From: Ichthyophis bannanicus
Taxonomy: Eukaryota; Chordata; Amphibia; Gymnophiona; Ichthyophiidae
DNA length: 64,000 bases
Assembly (NCBI GenBank): GCA_033557465.1
Contig: CM066033.1
Span: 1,304,759,519 to 1,304,823,518, forward strand
Direction: 5' to 3'
Shown here piece by piece: positions 11,649 to 20,960 of this stretch; positions within the stretch are counted from its first letter, which is position 1; each line of letters opens with the position of its first letter. Both the position numbers and the translations under genes were made by a program. The notes below the pieces were generated by a model, which was not told where the DNA came from, made no database searches, and was given only the letters and a program-made list of their open reading frames with translations.

Positions 11649-11649
11649 T

Positions 11650-12232
11650 TTAAAAGTGGTGTGGTGGTCACAGCAGGTGCTTTATTATTCAAAATAAATG
11701 CCCCCAATGCATTTCATCCAAAGCCTGATGGGCTTGGAACTGCAAGCAATATAAAAATATTGTTATAGTGGTAACAAAGAGAAAAAGAATACATAGTAAA
11801 AAAGAAGGCACAGTATTACTTACATGGATCAGCAGTTTAACACAAATCCAGAAAAGTGACTTAATTTTAAAACTATGGATTTCCATCTCCATCAGTCCCA
11901 CAGAGCCTTCTTCACCTCTATCCACCCCCCCCCCCTCCTCCTCCAAGGCACCCACCACAGTTATCATTCCACCCTAAACAAATGTGACAGGACATGGAAA
12001 GTAGTGGCCAATTGAAGCCACTCTTGTGAAAATAAAACCACCAATAGACTCCCCCAGAGCTCAGTGTGAGGACTCACTTTCAGTATAGAGGAAAACAATG
12101 GTTAACAAAAATCTGCAACCATAGAAATACAAGAACTGAAAGAAAGAGTACTTGATTTTACACTTTCTTTTTCATTATTTTCTCTTTCATGTATTTCGGC
12201 TAGAAAAATCCATTAGCTACCTATCATCTAGA
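11650..12232. other. No recognised feature between hAT frame and LINE fragment
   Basis: Nothing clear is visible. It holds a C-rich run near 11925-11942 and AT-rich DNA. The expected hAT terminal repeat to the right of the transposase was not found. Confidence 0.3.
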
Positions 12233-12234
12233 AC

Positions 12235-12500
12235 AAGACAAAGATTTGGGAGTAATGATCTCAGATGACCAGAAAGCTACCAGTCGATACAATAAAGCAT
12301 TAGAGAAAGCCGACAGCATACTTGATTTCCTTATTAAAAGGTATCATTCTTGGGAAAAGGAGGTTATAGCATTTGTTTAGATCACTAGTTAGATCCCTAC
12401 TCTGTTCAGTTCAAGGCTAGGGTGCCAACATCTTGAACAAACTCTCAGGCTATTCCTGATTAAAACTGAGACCAAACATAATTGTATTAAACTAGAAAGC
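12235..12500 (+). mobile_element. CR1/Rex1-type LINE reverse transcriptase fragment
   Basis: The frame gives DKDLGVMISDDQKATSRYNK and KADSILDFLIKRYHSWEK, resembling the KDLGVIVSDDLK block near the end of CR1/Rex1 reverse transcriptases. Stops follow. It is short and diverged. Confidence 0.55.
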
Positions 12501-12880
12501 AGTCATAGATTGCTGGTATCTGGACCAGCAGAAGCGGCCTGTCCCTGAGCAGTTGTTAGAAAGTCTGGATTCTTAATACTGAAAGGCAAGCAGGAAAAGC
12601 AATCCTTCCAAGCATCAGTTTCATCTTGTACTGTGGGTAAAAGTATGTGTGCTATGACCAACATGGATACTTTTACCCACAGTGAGGAAGGGGACAATAT
12701 GCACACTCCCACATTTTTTTGAATATTGCTTTAACATAACCTCACCAATAAAGGGGTGCAGTTAGATTGAGGAATTAAAAGTATGCAACAATTTGTATTT
12801 TCAAAATCCTGCATGCACTTTCCAAGAATACATTTGAACTTCCATCAAAGCAAATGGAAAAGGGTTTCTATCCCCCCCCT
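12500..12880. other. Unassigned AT-rich stretch with a small inverted pair
   Basis: CTGTGGGTAAAAGTAT at 12633-12648 and its inverted complement near 12664-12681 flank about 20 bases and could form a hairpin. The rest is not recognised. Confidence 0.3.
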
Positions 12881-12973
12881 CCTTTCTCCTCCTCCGGCGC
12901 CGGCCTTCCCGACTCTCCAGAGGGGGGCTGAGACCACGCGCGGCGAAGCCGCCACCATCCCCGTTTCACTCAC

Positions 12974-13096
12974 CTGCTCCGTTGCCGATAGCCTGTCCCC
13001 GGCGTAGCCCCACACAATCTGGCAGCAGTCCCGGAGCGCTGGTCTCCTCTTCTTCGCCGGTGCGGTGTGTTGCTCTCCCTTCTCCGCACGTGGCAC
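12974..13096 (-). CDS. Candidate short first coding exon of a host gene
   Basis: The minus-strand frame opens at ATG 13096 and encodes 41 residues up to 12974, where CAG meets GTGAGTG (intron GT at 12973-12972), a near-consensus donor in phase 0. The peptide starts MPRAEKGEQHTAPAKKRRPA and ends AGDRLSATEQ; the middle has DCCQIVWGY. I do not recognise it. The support is the position inside a CpG island, the donor and the start context. The next exon would lie to the left, so the hAT frame at 9660-11648 would fall in an intron or beyond. A non-coding first exon is an alternative. Confidence 0.4.
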
Positions 13097-13397
13097 TGGA
13101 GTCTGGCTGAGGGAGGGATCAAAGGAGGCGCGTAGCTGGCACTAGCAGGCAGGCACAAGAGCAGAGAGAGGCTGGCTAGCTGGCTGCCCCTCCCTTTTAT
13201 TTCCCTCTTTAGCCTGTGTCATGTGAGAGGAGTGAGGAGGACTCAGAGCAGAGAGGAGAGATTCGGAAGTGACGTCATGAGTCTCGGAATTACCCGGAAA
13301 TTACAGAATGCCAGTAGATCGGCGGCGCAGCCGCGGCCTTAAAAAACTCAAGGTTTAATTTGAAAACCCAGGAACTCCGGAATTTTTGTGCGCTCCT

Positions 13398-13462
13398 TTA
13401 TAAGTTGTGTGCGCTCGCTCGGCGAGGTGTGTGCGCTCGCTCGGCGAGGTGTGTGCACGCAC
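13398..13462. repeat. Tandem repeat of a 27-bp GC-rich unit plus (CA)-like tail
   Basis: The unit GTGTGCGCTCGCTCGGCGAG occurs twice in a row, starting near 13408 and 13429, and is followed by alternating purine-pyrimidine GTGTGTGCACGCACACACGCGCAC. This could form Z-DNA or a small cruciform next to the CpG island. Confidence 0.6.
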
Positions 13463-13789
13463 ACACGCGCACAGCTTAGAAGGAACAGTGCCCCAGACTG
13501 GCCATGAAGGCTGTGGTACACAAACCTGATGGGTCTGCTGGTGGGATCTCTGCTCCAGTTATCACAGAATAAGGACCTTCTTCATTAGGACCCCTGCTCC
13601 CTTCTCACAGATTGGTTCTAGAGAGGTGAAGATTAGCTAACCACAGCTACTCGGGCACAGTCGTGAACACTCTGCTCAAGGTCCATATGGCCTCCACCCC
13701 CTTAGCCTATGTGAGGGGATGGAGTTGTTTTGAGAGGTGGTGTTCTTCTTAGACTTGGACCAGGACTTGGCACTGATCTTACTTAAGGC

Positions 13790-14830
13790 TTAGGTTGTGG
13801 CCTTGGTGTGCTACAGGGTCTGTGTGCAAGGTGTGTCCTTGTTGGCCCACCTTGATATCACTTGCTTCCTTAGGGGAGCTAAGCAGAGTTGGCCTCCTGT
13901 GCCCCTGATCATCCCTCAGGGGAGCATCTCATTGGTTTTAAAGGCCCCGAAAGATTCGCTTTTCAAACCAATTCAAAATGCCACTCTCAAAGATTTGATC
14001 TTAAGGCATTTGTTTTTTCTGGTAATGGTTGCTTCTGCCAGATGTGTCTCAGATCTTCTAGCAGTCTCCTGTCTGGAGCCTTTTTTGCTGATTTCTGCAA
14101 CTTCCATTCACTTGCAAACAGTTCCATCCTTCCTTTTGAAGGTGATTTCCGCTTGCCATCTAGATCAGGAAGTGGTTTTGCCCTCCTTTTCAGAGGATAA
14201 CCTCTGGTTGGATCCCTCTCTGTTTCATCGATGTGAGGCAAGTATTGCTCAGATACCTGGAGGCAGTGTGCATTTTTCTTAGCAAAAGAGATGCCAGTAC
14301 TCATATGTAGGGCTCTTTAATACAAAAGGACCATGGATCAGTTGTACCAGCCAATGAAAAAGGTGCCGGTACTCAGTACCCCCTTAAAAACATCCCTGCC
14401 CGGAGGTGACTAATGCTTTTCGGTGGTAAGGCTGTCTTTTTGTGCTTTTCAGTGACCCAAGGAAAGGACGGACAGCAGCTAAGTCCTCTAATTCCTGTTG
14501 GATCTACAGAAAGAGGCCATTGGTTCAGCATACCTTCTGGCTACGAAGTGGGCTCCAGAGGGCGTCAAAGCTTTCTCAACTAGCTCACAGGCCTGCTCCT
14601 GGGCTGAGTCTGCCTTGGTGCCCCAGAGGACATCTGTGAGGTGGTACCTGGTTCTCCTTGAGAATCTTCATGAAGCACTACAGGTTGCATATAGGAGCAA
14701 ATGTGGATGGCTTCTTTGGCAAGACTGTTCTGGAAAAAGCATCATCTTCCTCCCACTCAGTGTCCTTCTTGGGTACATTCCACTCATCTGGACTAGTCTA
14801 GGAGTATGATAGTGAAGACATTTTTTTAAT
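13790..14830 (+). pseudogene. DIRS-type tyrosine recombinase, degraded
   Basis: The frame at 13900-14280 reads KDLILRHLFFLVMVASARCV, SDLLAVSC, PSFLLKVISACHLDQEVVLP, the N-terminal and central parts of a DIRS tyrosine recombinase; the usual SARRVSEL is here SARCVSDL. A second block at 14455-14650 gives KRPLVQHTFW, APEGVKAFSTSSQA and WAESALVPQ. These are the region of the catalytic HSTR motif, here changed to FSTS. Frameshifts split the blocks. DIRS elements use this recombinase in place of a DDE integrase. The copy is dead; the active-site arginine and histidine look lost. Confidence 0.7.
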
Positions 14831-15240
14831 CATAACTGATAATTTATTTTCCTTGAATCCTGTTAGGCCATTCCAGGACCCATCCTTGAAACTGCAGGTT
14901 GGGGAGTCCTTCAGTTCTTATCTACTGCAGAACTTGACCAGCTGTAAGATACAGTAAGACAGCCAAATCCAAGTTCCAAATGTTTTCAGTTGTTAACTGT
15001 TGTTTTTGCTAATTGTTTTGAAGTTTATCTCTGAGTTTTTAGTTTTTTTGTCTAATGCCTGGTAAGACTTTTACTAGGTTCTCTCAGTGCATGTAGCAGT
15101 AGTTATATCTCCTGATGACATCATTGAAAGATGCTCAAGTCTGCCACCATCTGCTGGCAAGGGAACATAACCCATTCATCTAGACTGGTCTAGCAGGATT
15201 CAAGGAAAGGAAATTATCAGGTATGATTAAAATGTTTCCA
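14830..15240 (+). repeat. DIRS terminal region with inverted repeats
   Basis: GATAATTTATTTTCCTTGAA at 14838-14857 is matched in inverted form by TTCAAGGAAAGGAAATTATC at 15199-15218. The flanking segments (AGGCCATTCCAGGACC versus TCTAGACTGGTCTAGC) also show weak complementarity. The 15135-15190 block with CTGCCACCATCTGCTGGCA is typical of amphibian DIRS ends as I remember them. The piece directly follows the recombinase. Confidence 0.55.
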
Positions 15241-15245
15241 GGTAC

Positions 15246-15378
15246 ACTTAGATTGTGAGTCCTTCGGGGACAAGGGAATAAAAAGTACCTGTTAGTATAT
15301 ACATACATGTAAACAGCTCTGATGCACAAGTAAAGGGCGGTATATCAAGTGCCTAAACCATAACCATAACCATATTTA
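15246..15378 (+). mobile_element. L2-like LINE 3' tail with (CCATAA)n end
   Basis: TTAGATTGTGAGTCCTTCGG and AGGGCGGTATATCAAGTGCC form the usual L2-type tail, which ends in CATAACCATAACCATAACCA. That simple repeat is the LINE tail, not a telomeric array. Confidence 0.6.
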
Positions 15379-15519
15379 GATTGTTAGGTCTGTTCACATA
15401 TGCATTTTGACAAAGACCACTGTCCATTTCAGTAGCTGCCCTCTGACTGACTATCTGGTTTATGTCCTCTTGAAGGTGCAATCTCTAGAACTGTATATAG
15501 TACAAATAAAGACCATACA

Positions 15520-17434
15520 GCCTATCCAGTCTGCCCTTCCATACCAACTACTATAGTCCCTTTTTTTCCTTTAGAGAGCTTTCTTGAATTAAAATATAGA
15601 CCTCATCGCTACTACCTCCACTAGGAGACTGTTCCATGCATCTACCACCCTTTCCATAAAGAAATATTTCCGCATATGACTTCTGAGTCTATCCCCTTTC
15701 TCCTATGCCCTCTCATTACAGAGCTTTCTTTAAATTGAAAGATACTTTCCTCCTGTCCATTTATGCCATGGATGTATTTAAATGTCTCTGTCATATGTCC
15801 CCTCTACTGCCTTTCCTCCAAAGTGTATATATTGAGATCTTCAAGTCTGTTCCCATATGCTTTATGATGTAGCCCACTGACCATTTCAGTAGCCACCCTC
15901 TGCATCAATTCCATCCTGTTTATATCTTTTTGAAGGTGTGATCTCCAGAACTGCACACAATACTCCAAATGAGGTCTCACCAAAGACTTATACAGAGGCA
16001 CAATCACCTCCTTCCTGTCGACCGTTCCTCTCCCTATGCACCCAAACATCTTTCTGGCTTTCATCGTTTCCTTTTCTACCTGTTTAGCCATCTTAAGATT
16101 TTCAGAAAAAATCATGCCCAGGTCCTGCTCTTCTTTCATGGACAGAAATACTTCACCCCTTACACTGTACTGCCCCCTTGGACTTTTGCAGCCCAAATGC
16201 ATGATCCTGCATTTTTTAGCATTAAACCTCAGCTACCAAATTCTCAACCATTCTTCAAGCTTAGCTAGATCCCTCTTCATGTTATCTACTCCTTCCTGGG
16301 TGTCTACTCTATTGCAGGCACCCAGGGAAAACCTTACCCGACAGCCCTTATGCAAGTTTTAACTTACAAAAATGTTAAGGATCGGGCCAAGGTCTAATTC
16401 TTGCGGCATCCCAATGGCAATATCCTTATCCTCAGAGTGAACTCTATTTACCAGTACCCTTTGTCACCTCTTACGCAACCACTTTCTAACACAGTTGGTT
16501 AATTTAGATTCCATACCTAGAACACTCAATTTATTTACAAGTCGCCTGTGTAGAATCGTGTCAAAGGCTTTATTGTAATCCAAGTATACTACATCTAGCA
16601 TTCTCCCTTAGTCCAACTCTCTGGTCACCCAGTCAGAAACATTAATGAGGTTTGGCTGACAAGACCTACCTCTAGTAAAATCAAGTTGCCTGGATTTCAG
16701 AAATCTCACTATTAGCAGTGTTTAGTTTTAGCAGTGTTAGTTTTAGTTTTAGCAGTGTTTCCATTAATTTACTCACCACAGAGGTCAGACTAACCAATCT
16801 GTAGTTCACGACCCCATATTTACGTCTGCTTTTCTGTAAAGAGACTACATGATGTGCCTTTCTCCAGTCCTCTAAAGAAGCAATGAAAAGGTCAGACAGT
16901 GGAACTGCCCAAACTTCCCTAGGTTCCATCAATACCCTTGTATTTCTCCCACCTGGTCCCATCACTTTATCTACTTTTAGTTTAGCTAGCTCCTCATGAA
17001 CACAGATGTCTGAAAACCATTCAAGATCCATTTCACTTCTGTCCCTATTTGCCCTTCATCTGTGAAAACAAAGCTGAAATATTCTGCTTTATCTTCATCA
17101 GCTTCTACATATTCCTCCCCTTTCACTCTTGAGTCTGACAATATCATTTTTGTGCATCCTCATCTCACTAACATCTGAAAAATGTTTTGTCCCCCATTTT
17201 ATTGCACTGGCTATATTTTTTTCCATTTATATCTTAGCTTTCCTGACTACTTTCCCAGCTTCTCTTAGCTTTTCCAAATATGGTCACTTATCTTCTTCTT
17301 TCTTTGACCTCTTCTGTTTTATAAAGCCACCCTCCTTTTCTTACCTTTTCAGCTACTTCTTTCAAAAATCATAGCCGTCTCCTTTATTCCTTTTGCATTT
17401 ATTTACTTTCCTAACAAAGTTTTGTTTCCCTTAA
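15520..17434 (-). mobile_element. CR1/Rex1-type LINE (family A), long but decayed
   Basis: Read leftwards from 17434, the fragments give LWRKAHHVV and VNYRLVSLTSVVSKLMETLL (finger region), then after gaps [54 protein letters not shown] and EDLNIYTLEERQ, followed by the 3' region at 15520-15800. The order matches the LINE at 31227-32380. Several frameshifts and stops are present, and an AAACCTTACCCGAC-flanked segment replaces the FADD motif region near 16320-16370. No target duplication was found. An RTE fragment abuts it on the right. Confidence 0.75.
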
Positions 17435-18203
17435 AATGTTGTTGTTACGTGCCGTCGAGTCGGAGTCGACTCATGGCGACCCTCTGAATAGCTATCCTAA
17501 ATTGTGCTCGGTCTTCAGTCAGACGGCTCATTGTTGACAGACTGGTACCCGTAGCTGCTGTTATTGTATCGATCCATCTCATTGCTGGTCTTCCTCTTTT
17601 GCGTTTGACTTCCATCTTGCCAAGCGTGATGTCTTTCTCTAATGATCTCTCTCTTTGCATGATGTGTCCAAAGTATGAAAGTCGAAGTCTTGTCATCTGA
17701 GCTTCTAAAGAAAGCTTAGGTTTGATCTCCTCTAGTACCAACTGGTTTGTTCTTCGGGCAGTCCATGGTATACACAGTATTCGCCGCCAGCACCATAATT
17801 CAAAGGCATCAATTTTCTTCCTGTCTATCTTTGTCACTGTCCAGCTTTCACATCCATATGATGTTATTGAAAATACCATGGATTGAACAAGTCAAATCTT
17901 TGTATGGTGAGAGACATCTCTGCTCTTGAGAATCTTATCTAGGTCTTTCATAGCCATTCTGCCAAGAGCAATGCGTCGTCTGATTTCTTGACTGCTTGTT
18001 GCTTTTTTATTGATAGTTGATCCAAGTAGGTTAAAGTTGTTCATGATTCAATTTCTTCTCCTTCAAAGATGAACCTGCTGATTATGCCAGTTGTCATGAT
18101 CTTTGTCTTCTTTACATTAAGGTGCAGGCCCATTTTGAGACTATGTTCTTTGATTGTGAGAAGCAAATGTTTCAGATCATCTTCACTTTCAGCCACTTTG
18201 AGT
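17435..18203 (-). mobile_element. RTE-clade LINE, 3' third
   Basis: The minus-strand frame at 17879-17445 encodes YGCESWTVTKIDRKKIDAFE, LWCWRRILCIPWTARRTNQ and HIMQRERSLEKD, the C-terminal part of an RTE (BovB-like) reverse transcriptase. Further right, 18203-17880 continues upstream in broken frames (KSRDVS, ALGRMAMKDLDKIL, TKIMTTG). The 3' end is the GTTGTT run and AGTCGACTCATGGCGACC block near 17437-17480. The 5' truncation is at about 18203. Confidence 0.8.
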
Positions 18204-18448
18204 CTATTTACTTATCAACCTATATATATATATATAAGGGTGGCCCAAAAAAAGTGAGAACATCTCATAAATTAAAAGCTTAAATAGTTTACTTATTTAT
18301 CTGTTTTAGCTATATAACGTCTTTATTTCGACAATTTCCGGTTGCCATCTTTTTTTTTTTAAAATTTGTCAATCGTTTACATCTGTCTTTTTGAATGTTA
18401 AATAACTTATATGCTACGAGATGTATGCACATGTATACATATGCATAT
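18204..18448. other. Unassigned; (AT)n run and a possible DNA-transposon end
   Basis: An AT dinucleotide run at 18222-18236 is followed by AAGGGTGGCCCAAAAAAAGT at 18236-18255, which looks a little like a mariner-type terminal repeat. No partner repeat or transposase was found, so this is a weak guess. Confidence 0.2.
18445..18448. repeat. Target-site duplication ATAT (left) of the LTR element
   Basis: ATAT directly before the LTR end TGTCAC matches ATAT directly after the other outer LTR end at 33208-33211. Being only four AT bases, it is weak alone but agrees with the LTR boundaries. Confidence 0.5.
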
Positions 18449-18612
18449 TGTCACGCCCTTAGCCCCTTACCTTGGTATGGGGGGCGTGGATTTGTTTTTG
18501 TCACTGTGGTGCTTCAACTTCTGGCCTTTTTCTAACTGGATGCCTTTACATGCATTCTGGGAAAGGTAGTTCAGTTAGATATCACTTGGGCTCAGATGAA
18601 AAAAAACACCTT

Positions 18613-18900
18613 ATTTATTTACATTCTCTTATATACTGTGCTATTCTGCATCAGTGCAGTTTACATTGAACAAACTGAAATTACAGTGAGCAGGGCATTA
18701 TAACTTGGAGATTACTATTTTACAGGGAACATGGGCTATGGAGGGTTAAGTGGCTTGCCCAAGACCACAAGGAGCACCTGTGGGACTACAAACCCCAATT
18801 CTTCCGGCCCAAGGTTGCTGTCCTCTAGTGGGATTTGAACCCCTGACCTTCCGGCCTGAAGTACCTTGCCCCAACCACTAGGCCACTCCTGCACTCCACT
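18613..18900 (-). mobile_element. tRNA-derived SINE with L2-like tail, full length
   Basis: On the minus strand it begins GGAGTGCAGGAGTGGCCTAG (A-box region TGGCCTAGTGGTTGG), has GGGGTTCAAATCCC as B box, a CORE-type TGGGCAAGCCACTTAACCC and an L2-like tail ending GTAAATAAAT. It is flanked by the 5-bp direct repeat ACCTT (18608-18612 and 18901-18905) and interrupts the 3' LTR, so it is younger than the LTR element. Confidence 0.85.
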
Positions 18901-19579
18901 ACCTTTTTTGTAGTTGGGTTTGAGTAAGTGCAATTTATTCATTAGCACAAAATAAGACACACTAGGTTCACAGATCCACCTTTTAAAGATATTTTCATCC
19001 AGGAATTCTTGCAACTTATAACAGGATAACTTGAACTGAAACAAAACAGCTTCCCTCAGCCTTAATTAGCAACACCTGCCTTCAGCAGAGCTTGCCGTGA
19101 AGATCAAACAAACAGAAAGAAACTTTTAAACCAGGTTTCTTTTCCTTTCCAGTCCAGAGCAAATACCTGGCTATCTTGTATGCTTAAACTCAGCACTTCA
19201 TACAGATAGTCCAATTCATAGAAGCAATAAAACTCTTTTCCAGGTTCTCTCAGCAGTTAAACAAACCAAAAGCATTTCTTAACTTCCTTCAGTTGAAATG
19301 GCATCAAAGGAGCTCTGCACTGCTCACAGCTGTTTCTCCAAAAGACAATCAGGAATCTTCAGCTTTTCACTGCGTAACACTTTTCCTGAGCTTAGAACTT
19401 TAACAAGCAAACACAGCTCTCAAGGCTTTGGACACTGGAGACTTCTCTTTACGGTTGACATCACGAGCAACCATTCTTTAATTGGCAGACTGGCATGCAG
19501 AGCAATCCATGTATGAGACCCCTTCTTCACAAGGTAAATCTGGCTCCCCCAATTCCATGGGTTCACTCTCTAGCTCAGA

Positions 19580-20269
19580 TTAAGATAGCTTACTTGACTG
19601 CTTTCTATTAGGGTTAAAGCTGTCTCTGGCAAATACATATTGCTTCTTATTAGCTAAGCTTCTGGGACTCATACCTTGATGAAAGCATGTAGTAGCTTCA
19701 CTCCTTACATGCTCTGGCCACCATCTAGCACGTCCTGTTCTCCAATTAGTGCTTCTGGCTCTCACTGCTCCATTCCTTGAGTAGGCAAAACTTCTGTTCT
19801 CTCTTTCCCTCTGGTTAGCAGTTACCGCACTCTCTGGTCTCAGGAATCCTTCCAGTTTCTCTCCATGTGTCCTGCTTGTCCCTCTTCGTCCTCTTTCGAC
19901 TGCTCTCTGACCTGGTCTCTCTGTTGGTCTCTCACTCCCTCTGCTGCTCTCTGACCTAACTGAGCTAAACTTAAACCCCTCAGGCTCCTGCTCCACCCTC
20001 TCCCCTCTCAGGTGGGAAAGATCAAACTCCCTCGTGGCAGCTGTGTGATTAGGGGATGCAGTGACGTAAGGGTTCCTTACCCTGAGCCTGTATTCCCTAT
20101 CCTTTCTACCACTAGGGGCACTCTGTTCCTCATTGTAGCCAGGAATTACTGGCTTTCTAGGAGCAAATGGAGTTTTAAGTCCTGGACTTTTCAAAATGGG
20201 TCCCTTTATTAAGGTAAATTCCTTCTTTTTACCCCTCTCTTCTAGGTCCTGATAAGCTTCCTTATCACA
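19580..20269 (-). CDS. Open reading frame inside the 3' LTR (unknown protein)
   Basis: From the second base of the LTR (20268) the frame stays open for about 229 codons to a stop at 19580. It begins CDKEAYQDLEERGKKKEFTL and later has RKDREYRLRVRNPYV, SSRGSERPTERPGQR and RTGRARWWPEHV. It is rich in Arg, Glu and Ser, with no recognised domain, signal peptide or membrane segment. It has no ATG near its start; reading from pol would enter it only through a stop just upstream. The 5' LTR copy at 32527-33207 is open over the same length with about a dozen residue changes. Chance openness of an AT-poor segment is possible, but two open copies favour past coding constraint or youth. An accessory or envelope-like role is speculation. 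Confidence 0.4.
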   Translation of the reverse strand, partial: CDKEAYQDLEERGKKKEFTLIKGPILKSPGLKTPFAPRKPVIPGYNEEQSAPSGRKDREYRLRVRNPYVTASPNHTAATREFDLSHLRGERVEQEPEGFKFSSVRSESSRGSERPTERPGQRAVERGRRGTSRTHGEKLEGFLRPESAVTANQRERENRSFAYSRNGAVRARSTNWRTGRARWWPEHVRSEATTCFHQGMSPRSLANKKQYVFARDSFNPNRKQSSKLS

Positions 20270-20281
20270 TACCCCCCTGCT
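20270..20281 (-). promoter_or_regulatory. Polypurine tract next to the 3' LTR
   Basis: In the element's sense GCAGGGGGGTA lies immediately before the LTR start TGTGATAAGG. Its position is exactly where plus-strand priming is expected in LTR elements, which confirms that the left LTR is the 3' one. The matching site beside the right LTR has no such tract. Confidence 0.8.
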
Positions 20282-20637
20282 TAAGTTATTACGGGCTGGC
20301 TCTAATTGAGGAGAATCCTCCCTGCAGTCCGTAATTATTGAGAGGGCATCCGCATTCTGGTGCAGTTTTCCCGCTCTATGCTCTACTTTAAAATCATAGG
20401 CTTGGAGAGCCATATACCAGCGGGTCAACCTGGCGTTATGAATTTTCATTTGTTGAAGCCATTATAGCGGGGCATGATCGGTAATTAATAGGAATCTTCT
20501 TCCTGTCAGATAAAACCGTAAGGCTTCTACGGCCCATTTTATGGCTAGGCATTTTTTTTCAATGGTGGACTATTTTTGCTCCGCTGGTGATAGCTTCCTG
20601 CTGAGATACATCACCTGGTGTTCATCCCCCTCATGTG
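20281..20637 (-). pseudogene. RNase H end of pol, interrupted
   Basis: The frame reads DEHQVMYLSRKLSPAEQK, STIEKKCLAIKWAVEALRF, LLITDHAPL and, after a stop, LTRWYMALQAYDFKVEHRAG and ADALS. That is a Ty3/gypsy RNase H from the middle to its typical end. Two stops (after AEQK and after HAPL) and the insertion at 20638 make it inactive. After ADALS there are only about 25 codons (ITDCREDSPQLEP, then ARNNLSRG) before the purine tract, so no integrase follows. Confidence 0.8.
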
Positions 20638-20960
20638 TTTATTTATTTATTTATTTATTACAGTTTCTTATATACCGCGCTATTCGGCATCAGCGCGGTT
20701 TACATCATAACATAACTACCATACGACAAGGTGTCTGGTTTTACATTGAACAGGGAAAAGAAACTTGGATAACTGGGTTAACTATATACATGAGCTATTT
20801 ACACTGCAGGATAGGTAAAATCATATCATGAGTAAGGGGGCATCTCTAGAGGGGTGATTTCTTGAGAGGGAAATCTAGGCTCAAAGGTTGTCTGGGAAAT
20901 ATTGGATGAAGAGGTAGGTTTTGAGGTAGGTAGGTTTTGAGGTAGGTTTTGAGGTTTGTG
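20638..20960 (-). mobile_element. SINE / L2-type tail inserted in RNase H
   Basis: On the minus strand it ends with GGTATATAAGAAACTGTAAT followed by AAATAAATAAATA, the same tail as the SINE at 18613. The left flank resumes pol at HEGDEH and the right flank stops at GLGAVTSQ, so it splits the RNase H domain. A short tandem of AGGTAGGTTTTGAGG lies near its head at 20910-20955. Exact ends are uncertain. Confidence 0.65.

Larger units (their letters stand above)
12880..13480. promoter_or_regulatory. CpG island, putative promoter
   Basis: This is the densest CpG stretch outside transposons: GGCGCCGGCC near 12898, CGCGCGGCGAAGCCG near 12938 and GGCGGCGCAGCCGCGG near 13321. It surrounds the candidate exon at 12974-13096. 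TGACGTCA at 13270-13277 is a perfect CRE/ATF palindrome. Together these suggest a promoter firing leftwards. Its right edge is the tandem repeat at 13398-13462. Confidence 0.5.
18449..20269 (-). repeat. 3' LTR (1,528 bp after removing a SINE)
   Basis: In the element's sense the LTR begins TGTGATAAGGAAGCTTATCA at 20269 and ends with GTGACA at 18449. It is split by the SINE at 18613-18900, which is flanked by ACCTT on both sides. The first 20 bases contain the inverted pair TGATAAG/CTTATCA. Most of the first half is one long open frame (separate entry). It aligns base for base by eye with the pieces of the 5' LTR, with only scattered differences. Confidence 0.85.

Noticed and set aside
9430..11780. 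Terminal inverted repeats of the hAT transposase unit
   Set aside because: I looked on both sides for CAG-type ends and an 8-bp duplication and found no convincing pair.
13797..14282. A 161-codon open frame that could be taken for a host exon
   Set aside because: The residues match the DIRS tyrosine recombinase pattern and the frame breaks where the family continues in another frame.
15348..15375. Telomere-like (CCATAA)n run
   Set aside because: It is the simple-repeat tail of an L2-type LINE end, only four to five units long.
18236..18448. Possible mariner terminal repeat
   Set aside because: No partner repeat, no TA duplication and no transposase were found.
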